A stretch of DNA of 52,520 nt from Streptomyces sp. NRRL WC-3742 (lineage in GTDB: Bacteria; Actinomycetota; Actinomycetes; Streptomycetales; Streptomycetaceae). This document shows, in pieces, positions 34,668 to 40,646 of the stretch. Position numbers and translations under genes: made by a program. Below the pieces are notes generated by a model. The model was not told the origin of the DNA, did no database searches, and saw only the letters and a list, made by a program, of their open reading frames with translations. The stretch spans positions 1 to 52,520 of the forward strand of contig NZ_JOCF01000068.1 in the NCBI RefSeq assembly GCF_000720635.1, read 5' to 3'. Each line of letters opens with the position of its first letter. Position 1 is the first letter of the stretch.

Positions 34668-35042
34668 CTGACCATCGGAACGGCCTGCGACCGGTGCGGG
34701 AAGTCCCTGCGGGGCCGCCAGCGCGCCGTCTGCTCGAACGCCTGCCGCCAGGCACTCAAGCGGGCCGAGAAGCGGACCATCGCTGATCTCATGGGGCGCC
34801 CCTGTGACGTCTGCGAGGACGCCTCCGACTACGCCAACGGCCACGGGGCATGGTGTGAGGCGCACACTGCCAGGTCCCGGCACGAGGATGCCGAGGCAGC
34901 GCGCTGGGACGCCGTATGCGCCTTGGAGGGCTGCGAGAACAACGCCGGATGGGACGGCATGGGGCGAGCCCGCAAGTACTGCTCGAACGCCCACAGCCAG
35001 AAGGCGTATCGGCTGCGAAAGGCCGCCGCCATCGCTAACTGA
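34668..35042 (+). CDS. Zinc-finger protein with probable CTG start
   Basis: A 124-residue protein with three Cys clusters: CDRCGKSLRGRQRAVCSNAC read in parts (residues 7-26), CDVCEDAS... (from residue 45), and CALEGCENNAG...KYCSNAH. The next in-frame ATG is at 34791 and would discard the first zinc finger, whose codons are open and gene-like. CTG 34668 (or CTG 34665) follows GGGGGAGA at normal spacing, so a CTG start is proposed. The Cys spacing resembles FCS/CGNR-like treble-clef fingers that bind nucleic acid. It is alone between the A/T-rich interval and a terminator. Start uncertain, protein likely real. Confidence 0.6.
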   Translation: MTIGTACDRCGKSLRGRQRAVCSNACRQALKRAEKRTIADLMGRPCDVCEDASDYANGHGAWCEAHTARSRHEDAEAARWDAVCALEGCENNAGWDGMGRARKYCSNAHSQKAYRLRKAAAIAN

Positions 35043-35056
35043 ATAACTACTGATCG

Positions 35057-35094
35057 AGCCCTGTTTCGCCACTGCTCGGCGGAGCAGGGCTTTT
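35057..35094 (+). terminator. Rho-independent terminator with U-tract
   Basis: Stem AGCCCTG / CAGGGCT with an inner CGCC / GGCG pair and a TTTT tail. It separates the zinc-finger gene from the next operon. Confidence 0.8.
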
Positions 35095-35121
35095 GCGTGC
35101 AAAATTTGAAAGGAGCAGTTG

Positions 35122-35496
35122 ATGGATCGCAGGGAACTCGTGAACTCGGCTATTGCCAGCGCCATGGAGGAGGTCGATTCGGCGGGAAGCCGCTCCGGAA
35201 AGCCTGATTCTCCGAATGTGGACTCACCGGAGATCACCGCTATGCGCGAGAAGGTGGCGAAGTCGTCCGGCCTTTCTCTGGCGCTGGCTGGCCGACTGAG
35301 CGGCACCACCGAGGCCGAGATCAAGGCGGACGCCGATCGCCTCATGGAGGCAATTCGGTCCATGCCTGCGAATCTGCACACCCGCCCGAAGTCACTCGTT
35401 CCGACCGGCGGCGCCGTAGATCAGCCGCCCTCGCACCTGGACATTGACCCAATAAAGCTCGCCGCCAACATCATGGCTCGCCGACTGGGAAGCTGA
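35122..35496 (+). CDS. Small acidic protein, phage-scaffold-like
   Basis: A 124-residue protein with AAAGGAG 6 nt before ATG 35122. The segment KSSGLSLALAGRLSGTTEAEIKADADRLMEAI (about 51-82, in parts) resembles the repeated LAxRLxGxTxxEIxADA motif of phage capsid-scaffolding proteins. There is no capsid gene, so this may be a relic or an unrelated helical protein. It starts a run of closely packed genes (to 37305), several overlapping. Codon use is less GC-biased than the chromosome. Function unassigned. Confidence 0.65.
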   Translation: MDRRELVNSAIASAMEEVDSAGSRSGKPDSPNVDSPEITAMREKVAKSSGLSLALAGRLSGTTEAEIKADADRLMEAIRSMPANLHTRPKSLVPTGGAVDQPPSHLDIDPIKLAANIMARRLGS

Positions 35497-35502
35497 ACGC
35501 CA

Positions 35503-35649
35503 ATGACCGAAATCAGTGGAATCCCCGAAAATTCGGACCCGTCCATTCGAGTGCTGAACCCGGAGGGCTCGAAGGGCAACGGCCAATTCGGCTGGCACTT
35601 CTGGTGCGACCCGACCGACACCGGCGAAACGGCGGAGGACTGTGAATGA
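35503..35649 (+). CDS. 48-residue hypothetical protein
   Basis: MTEISGIPENSDPSIRVLNP opens a short protein with a Trp-rich end (FGWHFWCDPTDTGET) between two genes of the operon. Its ATG lies 6 nt after the previous stop, and its stop overlaps the next ATG (ATGA), which supports translation as part of the operon. No homologue is recognised. Confidence 0.6.
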   Translation: MTEISGIPENSDPSIRVLNPEGSKGNGQFGWHFWCDPTDTGETAEDCE

Positions 35650-36206
35650 CTGAGTACCGAAATGCGAACTTCCTGCCCGCCCTGGAGGCGACGGCGAGCG
35701 TCCTCACCTTCTCGGCCGAGGGCCGCCCCTCGCTGGCCTACCGGCCGGTGATCGGCTGGCTGTCGGACCCCGTGCTCACCTACGCCGAGAAGACCGGCGG
35801 GCACTCGATCCCGTACGCCATTCCGCTTGTTCTCACCGCTAGCGGTGTAGCGCACGGAATGTCCCCTGCGGACGTTTCCCCGAAGGAGACCGGGGACGGA
35901 ATCCGAGTGCCGGCCGACGAATTCCTGCTGGGCGTCTCGCCCAATCAGGCTGACGCGCAGCGGAGTTACGGCGCTGTACCGGATGCAGTCGAGCGCCTGT
36001 TGGCCGAGATGGCCGAACAGCAGGAGGCCGCCGAGGCCGAGGCCCGAGAGGCCGCCGAAAGTTCGGCACGCGCCGAGCGTGAAGCCGCTAAGCATGCTGC
36101 CGACATGGCCGCTGCAAAGGTGGCACAGCGAGCCGACGTGATCAGCGGCGCCGATGCGCTCATTGCCGATAACCGCGAATTCATCGCATTCCGTCACCAC
36201 GCCTGA
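35646..36206 (+). CDS. Hypothetical protein with C-terminal coiled coil
   Basis: A 186-residue protein coupled to the preceding short gene by an ATGA overlap. Residues 1-105 look like a small alpha-beta domain (LEATASVLTFSAEGRPSLAYRPVIGWLSDPVLTYAEKTGG in parts). Residues 110-165 are an Ala/Glu-rich coiled coil (EMAEQQEAAEAEAREAAESSARAEREAAKHAADMAAAK in parts). I recognise no family. Its place among phage-flavoured genes suggests a virion- or DNA-associated role, but nothing in the sequence proves it. Confidence 0.7.
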   Translation: MTEYRNANFLPALEATASVLTFSAEGRPSLAYRPVIGWLSDPVLTYAEKTGGHSIPYAIPLVLTASGVAHGMSPADVSPKETGDGIRVPADEFLLGVSPNQADAQRSYGAVPDAVERLLAEMAEQQEAAEAEAREAAESSARAEREAAKHAADMAAAKVAQRADVISGADALIADNREFIAFRHHA

Positions 36207-36217
36207 GGAGGACACCC

Positions 36218-36973
36218 TTGCCTGAAAACCTGACGCCTGAGCAGCAGCGTGCAAAGCGCCTTGAAATGCTCCGCACCCAGGCCGAAATGGCCATCCCGCA
36301 TTACGTTGACCTGATGACCCCGGATTCCGTCCGGGCCGCCCTCACCGAATTGGAGAGCACTCGGGAGCGCCGGGACGCCGTGGACGACCTGGTGGGCGCG
36401 CTCCGCGTGGAGCTGGCGGGCCTGGACGAGAAGGACGCCAGGGCCGCCAAGGACGCGCTCCGCGACGGCAAGCCGATGCCCAAGGCCACGAACCGGGGGC
36501 CGCTGGAGAACAAGCTTGCCGAGGCCGAGCGTCAGCAGGTGCCGCTGTACGAACTGGCAGCCGAAGCGGCCCACGCGGTGAAGGCCGCAGCCATCGCCGT
36601 CCGCGCGGACTGGCGACAGACGATCTGCGAAGAGGTCGAGAAGACCCGCACCGAGGCACTGGCCGCCACCGCTCGACTTACGGCTCTCATGGATCAACTC
36701 AGCATCTACGCAACGGCAGTTGAGGACATGGACGGCGAGCTTGCCCAGCCGTGGGGGGCGAACGAGCGGCAGTGGCGGATCATGGCCCCGCGCGGCGGAA
36801 TCCCGTGGGATACCGACCGGCGAGCGCTGGACCGGATCGCCTCGGACCGGCTGGAGTACTCGACTACCTACCCCGGCGGCCTGCCCGGCCGACTGAGCCC
36901 CGATGCCGACCCGGCGGAGGAGCACAACCCGCTGGCCGTTCCGTCGGCACCGTTCGGCTCCCGAGGATGGTGA
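36218..36973 (+). CDS. Hypothetical helical protein
   Basis: A 251-residue protein starting at TTG 36218 behind GAGGAGG. Most of it is amphipathic helix (ESTRERRDAVDDLVGALRVELAGLDEKDARAAKDALRDG in parts; LAEAERQQVPLYELAAEAAHAVKAAAIAV in parts), with a less regular C-terminal 70 residues (WRIMAPRGGIPWDTDRRALDRIAS). It overlaps the HNH gene start by 7 nt, so the two are coupled. No known domain is apparent. Confidence 0.7.
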   Translation: MPENLTPEQQRAKRLEMLRTQAEMAIPHYVDLMTPDSVRAALTELESTRERRDAVDDLVGALRVELAGLDEKDARAAKDALRDGKPMPKATNRGPLENKLAEAERQQVPLYELAAEAAHAVKAAAIAVRADWRQTICEEVEKTRTEALAATARLTALMDQLSIYATAVEDMDGELAQPWGANERQWRIMAPRGGIPWDTDRRALDRIASDRLEYSTTYPGGLPGRLSPDADPAEEHNPLAVPSAPFGSRGW

Positions 36974-37305
36974 CCGGGGGCCAGGCGTGGGAAGGCAGCG
37001 ACCGGCGGGCACGCCTGCCGCGCAACTGGGCCACTCTCCGCCGCAGCGTCATGCAGCGCGCTGGCTGGCAGTGCGAATGGATGCGGGCGGACACGGGCCA
37101 GCGCTGCCCCGAGGTGGCGTCCGACTGTGACCATGTGGTCCCGGGCGACGACCACAGCCCGAGCAACCTGCAAGCGCTGTGCGGCTACCACCACGGGGTG
37201 AAGTCGGGCCGTGATGGTGGCCTGGCCGCTGCTGCCGGTCGGAAGCCCGGCGGCCGGTACTCACGGCTGCGCAAGCCTCCCGAGCACCCCGGTTACGCCC
37301 CGTAG
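36967..37305 (+). CDS. HNH endonuclease
   Basis: A 112-residue phage-type HNH nuclease. RLPRNWATLRRSVMQRAGWQCEW leads to the first Cys pair region. CDHVVPGDDHSPSNLQALCGYHHGVKSGRDG carries the H-N-H residues (Asp-His, Asn of SNLQAL, His of GYHH). Such small nucleases nick or cut DNA beside phage terminases or act in homing, and no terminase is present here. ATG 36967 and GTG 36970 both lie within the end of the preceding gene. It is the last gene of the 35122-37305 operon. Confidence 0.88.
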   Translation: MVTGGQAWEGSDRRARLPRNWATLRRSVMQRAGWQCEWMRADTGQRCPEVASDCDHVVPGDDHSPSNLQALCGYHHGVKSGRDGGLAAAAGRKPGGRYSRLRKPPEHPGYAP

Positions 37306-37624
37306 CGGGTCGGGGGTGGGGGAGGACTCCCTTGGTCTCTCTCAGGGATCGGTGCCGATAGCAGGAATCAGCCTCTGTACGGGTCTCGGAAATCCGGCCG
37401 GACCCGTCCGACACCCTCTGTGACTTGGCCAAGCCCCCGATTCACGGTCCGGCTCACTCGCGCGTGCACAGCGCGGGTGCACCTGCGCGCCCGCCCGTGC
37501 ACACGTGGGGGCCGCTGAGTCCAGGACGCCCTACAGAGCTACCACCCGGGGCCCTGGCCGGTCCGACAGCCGGCCGGGGCCCAACGGGTTCACCGGACCC
37601 GCCACGGTCCGCCAAGTGCCCACC
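37306..37624. other. 319-nt interval without a convincing gene
   Basis: Long frames cross this stretch (from 37425 and 37505), but their Pro/Arg/Gly content and lack of ribosome sites argue against coding. I see no clear hairpin or promoter; CTCTCTCAGG-like pyrimidine runs near 37335-37345 are the only feature. Confidence 0.4.
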
Positions 37625-37867
37625 GTGGCAACAAGACTGGAGACGCCTATCCGAACACCCTTCGTCCATCCGCCATGCGGCCGGGAGTGGTCCGGCCTGC
37701 GCGCCGAGCACTGCCCGGTCTGTCACGAGACATTCGCCAGCACCCGAGCGGGCGACGCCCACCGAACCGGCCCGCACAACGCCCGCAGGTGCCTCCCACC
37801 GGCCACAGCCGGACTCTGGCAGGACATCCGGGGCGTCTGGCATCGAACGCCCTACCGGACTCGCTGA
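37625..37867 (+). CDS. FDXHR-type putative zinc-binding protein
   Basis: An 80-residue protein (from GTG 37625; GTG 37616 or ATG 37505 also possible). HPPCGREWSGLRAEHCPVCHETFASTRAGDAHRTGPHNARRC has the C-x12-CPxC, then aspartate and H-x(n)-C pattern of the small zinc proteins common in streptomycete phages and integrative elements, usually FDxHR (here AGDAHR). It ends with LWQDIRGVWHRTPY, also typical. A strong terminator follows. Start is uncertain; the motif makes the gene itself likely. Confidence 0.7.
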   Translation: MATRLETPIRTPFVHPPCGREWSGLRAEHCPVCHETFASTRAGDAHRTGPHNARRCLPPATAGLWQDIRGVWHRTPYRTR

Positions 37868-37877
37868 GCGGCCCCTT

Positions 37878-37912
37878 GCCCCCGTTCTGCCCTCGCTGGG
37901 CAGGGCGGGGGC
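37878..37912 (+). terminator. Terminator after the FDXHR gene
   Basis: Outer stem GCCCCCG / CGGGGGC and inner stem TGCCC / GGGCA with loop TCGCT, followed by CCTTCGC. Confidence 0.7.
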
Positions 37913-37959
37913 CCTTCGCTGTTTCGGGCGCTCCCCTCTTTGGCTGACGCATGATCAAC

Positions 37960-38017
37960 TTGCATGCCACCTTGACGACATCGCCGCTTTGAGTGATGGT
38001 CGTGCACATCCATGCAA
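37960..38017 (+). promoter_or_regulatory. Promoter-operator of the DUF6879/XRE operon
   Basis: TTGCATG (37960-37966) and CATGCAA (38011-38017) are inverted arms flanking a possible -35 TTGACG (37972-37977) and a weak -10 near 37994-37999. The same CATGCAA occurs at 39687-39693 ahead of the peptide operon. The XRE protein encoded between them is the natural candidate to bind both. Confidence 0.5.
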
Positions 38018-38039
38018 CCGGCACAGCACGGAGGGCACG

Positions 38040-38300
38040 ATGGCACTAGAGTTCATCGGGATCGACCCCGAGACGCAGCAGCAGGGATCACCGACTGTCT
38101 GGGTGGATGCAGAGAAGAAGGAACTCGTGTTCCTGGGCTGGAAGGCGTCTCCGGCCTTGAAGGAGCAGTGTGAACAGAACACGGCACCCGGGCACGCTAC
38201 CGAAATCCCTGAGAACGAGGACGTGATCAGGTTCCCCACGCGAATGATTCCTATTCTGAGGGAGGCGTGCGATGCCGCAGAGCGAGCCGGACTTCTTTGA
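38040..38300 (+). CDS. Small hypothetical protein of the DUF6879/XRE unit
   Basis: An 86-residue protein with ATG 38040 behind GGAGGG. MALEFIGIDPETQQQGSPTV is followed by WVDAEKKELVFLGWKAS and ends in EIPENEDVIRFPTRMIPILREACDAAE. It is often found just before DUF6879 in streptomycetes, in the position where DUF397 proteins sit in related regulator loci. It overlaps the DUF6879 start by 29 nt. Function unknown; regulation with XRE is inferred from context. Confidence 0.8.
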   Translation: MALEFIGIDPETQQQGSPTVWVDAEKKELVFLGWKASPALKEQCEQNTAPGHATEIPENEDVIRFPTRMIPILREACDAAERAGLL

Positions 38301-38796
38301 GCTTCTGAAAGAGGCCAGGCACTCCGCAGTTCATCTAGAAATGCGTGATGCGTACGGCGTCGGAGACGAGTCCGAGGACTTCGACCGCTGGGTGACCTCT
38401 GGAAAGCGGGATTCTGATCCCGCTTCGCCGTACTGGGCTCCCTGGGTATCTGTCATTTCTGAGACGGTGGCCCGGGGCGTCAAGGTTCGCCGCGCTCGTA
38501 TTGTTTCGGAGCCGGTTACCGATTACATCCGGTGGGAGCACGCCGGCACGGTCGTGAACATCGCGGCGGGCGAGGAGATTCGATGGCTCCCCCGTCGACT
38601 GGCATCCGGGATCGCGCTTCCCGGAAACGACTTCTGGCTCTTTGACGAGAAAATCGTTCTGTTCAACCACTTCACTGGAAACGGTGATTGGGCGGGGCAG
38701 GAGCTGAGCGTTGACCCGGACGTTGCCCAGCTGTGCGCATCTGCTTTCGCGGCGGTATGGGATTCGGGAATCCCGCACGACGAGTACAAAGTCTGA
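38272..38796 (+). CDS. DUF6879 family protein
   Basis: A 174-residue protein. FFELLKEARHSAVHLEMRDAYGVGDESEDFDRW read in parts opens it. SPYWAPWVSVISETVARGVKVRRARIVSEPVTDYIRWEHAGT is the family core, and NDFWLFDEKIVLFNHFTGNGDW closes it. DUF6879 proteins accompany XRE/DUF5753 regulators in actinomycetes, as here (29-nt gap to the XRE gene), and are thought to be part of developmental or element-regulatory pairs. The molecular role is not known. Starts inside the preceding gene. Confidence 0.85.
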   Translation: MPQSEPDFFELLKEARHSAVHLEMRDAYGVGDESEDFDRWVTSGKRDSDPASPYWAPWVSVISETVARGVKVRRARIVSEPVTDYIRWEHAGTVVNIAAGEEIRWLPRRLASGIALPGNDFWLFDEKIVLFNHFTGNGDWAGQELSVDPDVAQLCASAFAAVWDSGIPHDEYKV

Positions 38797-38824
38797 CCCA
38801 TCGAACATATCGGATAGCTAGCTC

Positions 38825-39673
38825 ATGCCTTCATCTCCATCATCTAGTGCTCAAGAAGCCCGCGAAGCCGTGGCGGCCCGACTGCGGGAACTGCTCCTAG
38901 ATGCAGGGCTGACAGGGCGTGAGCTAGCTATCCGCTGTGGGTGGCATCCCTCGAAGTCCTCTCGGATTATGAACGGGAAGACCCCGCCCTCTGATGCTGA
39001 CATACGTTCCTGGTGTGAAGCGTGCGGCGCTGCTGGGCAAGCGGATGACATTATTGCGGCAAATCGCACTGCGGACTCCATGTATGTCCAGTGGAAAAAA
39101 CTGCAGCGCCATGGCATGCGCCGAGCACAAGAAGAGGTTGTTCCACTTTGGGAGCGCACGCGCCAATTTCGCGTTTACGCTTCCAATGTCGTGCCGGGAA
39201 TGCTTCAAACACCGGGATACGCCACTGCCCTCATGGCCTCCATCACTGAATTTCAGGGCACGCCGGATGATGTGGCGGAGGCCGTAGAGGCTCGCATGGC
39301 GAGGGCTCATGTGATCCGCGAGGGAAATCACCGATTCGCATTGTTGATGGAAGAAACCGTCCTGCGCTATCGAATTGGTGATTCCGAAGCTATGGCGGCC
39401 CAGCTGGGATATCTCCTCGCAGTGATGGCGCTTCCTCGGGTCAGTCTCGGGATTATCCCGTTTACGGCACCGCGCCGAATCTGGCCGCTGGAAGCGTTCT
39501 ACATGTTCGATGATCAGCACGTGGCTGTGGAACTGCTCACGGCAGGAGTCAATGTCAAGACTCCCAGCGAGATTGCAGAGTACGGGCGAGCGTTCGAGGG
39601 GCTGGCAGAGCTGGCGGTCCACGGGTCCCAGGCGAGGGCGTTGATCACGTCGGCGATTGAGTCGCTGGGGTGA
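38825..39673 (+). CDS. XRE regulator with DUF5753 domain
   Basis: A 282-residue regulator. The HTH is LTGRELAIRCGWHPSKSSRIMNGK (about residues 29-52), with the streptomycete signature HPSKSSRIMNGKTPPSD. A DUF5753 domain follows from about residue 105 (YASNVVPGMLQTPGYATALM) to the end. Family members control development and secondary metabolism together with small partner proteins. Lower GC and AT-ending codons distinguish it from chromosomal genes and fit recent arrival with the element. It sits between two promoters sharing CATGCAA and probably controls the operon at 39768. Confidence 0.9.
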   Translation: MPSSPSSSAQEAREAVAARLRELLLDAGLTGRELAIRCGWHPSKSSRIMNGKTPPSDADIRSWCEACGAAGQADDIIAANRTADSMYVQWKKLQRHGMRRAQEEVVPLWERTRQFRVYASNVVPGMLQTPGYATALMASITEFQGTPDDVAEAVEARMARAHVIREGNHRFALLMEETVLRYRIGDSEAMAAQLGYLLAVMALPRVSLGIIPFTAPRRIWPLEAFYMFDDQHVAVELLTAGVNVKTPSEIAEYGRAFEGLAELAVHGSQARALITSAIESLG

Positions 39674-39767
39674 ATCTGTGCAATCTCATGCAACTTTGTA
39701 GAGCCCAACTCGCCTAGGTCCCTAGCGTGTTGCTCATCGGTTCTGAGCAGTCCGAGGGAGTGGCCCC
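39674..39767 (+). promoter_or_regulatory. Promoter region of the peptide-methyltransferase operon
   Basis: Contains GTGCAA and CATGCAA (39679-39693), repeating an arm of the 37960-38017 operator, and A/T-richer DNA up to about 39700. GAGGGAG precedes the first ATG. -35/-10 elements cannot be fixed with confidence. Confidence 0.45.
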
Positions 39768-39968
39768 ATGGCGGTGAGCACCAACACTCGCAAGACGAAG
39801 ACCCGCGCCGAGTACCGGGCCGAGCAGCGCCAGCGCGCTCCCGCCGGGGATGCGCTGGCCGACTACGACCCCGCATACGCCGCCAAGGCCATGGGGCGGG
39901 GCATCCCCCAGGACTGGCCGTTCTGCACCTGCGGTGCCGATGTGTGTCCGGACAAGGGGGCCGCGTGA
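39768..39968 (+). CDS. Small protein 1 of the cargo operon
   Basis: A 66-residue protein: basic N-terminus (MAVSTNTRKTKTRAEYRAEQ), then RAPAGDALADYDPAYAAKAMGRGIP and a Cys pair (WPFCTCGADVCPDKGAA). The ATG follows GAGGGAG. Its stop overlaps the next gene (GTGA). No family recognised; the three cysteines could bind zinc. As the first gene after the promoter it is unlikely to be the modified peptide's precursor, since it lies 0.7 kb from the methyltransferase. Confidence 0.65.
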   Translation: MAVSTNTRKTKTRAEYRAEQRQRAPAGDALADYDPAYAAKAMGRGIPQDWPFCTCGADVCPDKGAA

Positions 39969-40162
39969 CGCTGCCCGAGGCACCTACCCTGGCTGTCTGT
40001 GCGCCGGAGAACCCCTGTCTCGGGTGCGCCTACTTCGACGGGGTCGAAGCGCAGTACCCGCCCGACACGAACCCCACGATCGCGCGGCACCTGGTCCGGT
40101 GGCGGCAGCGCCACGCCGACGACGGCGAGTGCACGAACCCGCAGGCCGACCCGGATGAGTGA
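39965..40162 (+). CDS. Small Cys-rich protein 2 of the cargo operon
   Basis: A 65-residue protein read from GTG 39965, which overlaps the previous stop; a longer version from 39944 is possible. CAPENPCLGCAYFDGVEA contains a C-x5-C-x2-C cluster and GECTNP a fourth Cys, suggesting a small zinc site. PDTNPTIARHLVRWRQRH is helical. Its end overlaps the next start by 8 nt. No family recognised. Confidence 0.62.
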   Translation: MTLPEAPTLAVCAPENPCLGCAYFDGVEAQYPPDTNPTIARHLVRWRQRHADDGECTNPQADPDE

Positions 40163-40391
40163 CCACCAGGACGACCCGCAGACGGCCGCACGGGGCCCCT
40201 CCGGGGACGCTGATCCCGTGGACCCGTTCGGGTGGCTGAAGGCTCATTCCTGGCCCCGTGAGCGGCCCGCCAGGCCCCGGCCGGTTCTCAGTCCGGAGGA
40301 GCACACCGAGGCGCCCCTGACGCCGGAGGAACGGCAGCGCCGGGCGGTGCTGCTGGCCCGGGTGCGTGAGGCGAACCACCCGAGGCGCTGA
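40155..40391 (+). CDS. Small protein 3 of the cargo operon
   Basis: A 78-residue protein starting at ATG 40155 inside the end of gene 2. The first 25 residues are acidic and disordered. VDPFGWLKAHSW is followed by a Pro/Arg linker and a helical tail (LTPEERQRRAVLLARVREANH). No motif known. It could be a leader-binding or chaperone partner for the peptide enzyme, or an unrelated passenger; position is the only clue. A strong hairpin separates it from the peptide gene. Confidence 0.65.
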   Translation: MSDHQDDPQTAARGPSGDADPVDPFGWLKAHSWPRERPARPRPVLSPEEHTEAPLTPEERQRRAVLLARVREANHPRR

Positions 40392-40407
40392 CGCGCCCAA
40401 CAGAACT

Positions 40408-40447
40408 CCCGTCCCGGCCGCCTGGGGAAGGATTCGGCCGGGACGGG
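40408..40447 (+). terminator. Hairpin between operon small genes and peptide gene
   Basis: A perfect 13-bp stem (CCCGTCCCGGCCG / CGGCCGGGACGGG) with a 14-nt loop and no U-tract. It may be a partial terminator, an mRNA-processing or stabilising structure, so that the peptide-methyltransferase portion is expressed at a different level. Confidence 0.6.
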
Positions 40448-40502
40448 TCGCAAAACCCAGCAGGCAACGGCCAGTTGGGCCCAACGGCACGGAGGTACTG
40501 AG

Positions 40503-40646
40503 ATGGGTAAGCGCGGCGGCGGCACGGGTGCCGGTGACGGCGGCAAGCAGCAGGACGACAGCAACAAGGGCTCCGGGCACGGCGGCGGCGGGTCCGACGA
40601 GGGCGGCAACACCTCGGACGGCCAGAGCCCGGCGGGCGGCAAGTGA
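40503..40646 (+). CDS. Putative imiditide-type RiPP precursor peptide
   Basis: A 47-residue peptide, too short for usual gene callers, with ACGGAGG 9 nt before its ATG. It is 19 Gly, 5 Asp and several Lys/Gln/Ser, with no signal peptide, no Cys and no Trp. Asp12 and Asp39 are each followed by Gly, the dipeptide most prone to aspartimide formation. The stop overlaps the GTG of the methyltransferase (GTGA), so both are made together. That coupling, and the PIMT-type partner, make it the probable substrate. The imiditide founder is a linear, charged peptide modified at one Asp. Which Asp is used here is unknown. Confidence 0.72.
   Translation: MGKRGGGTGAGDGGKQQDDSNKGSGHGGGGSDEGGNTSDGQSPAGGK

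Noticed and set aside
37425..38039. N-terminal extension of the 38040 protein (open frame from 37425)
   Set aside because: Pro/Arg/Ser-rich, no ribosome site, crosses a terminator and promoter. The ATG at 38040 with GGAGGG is the natural start.
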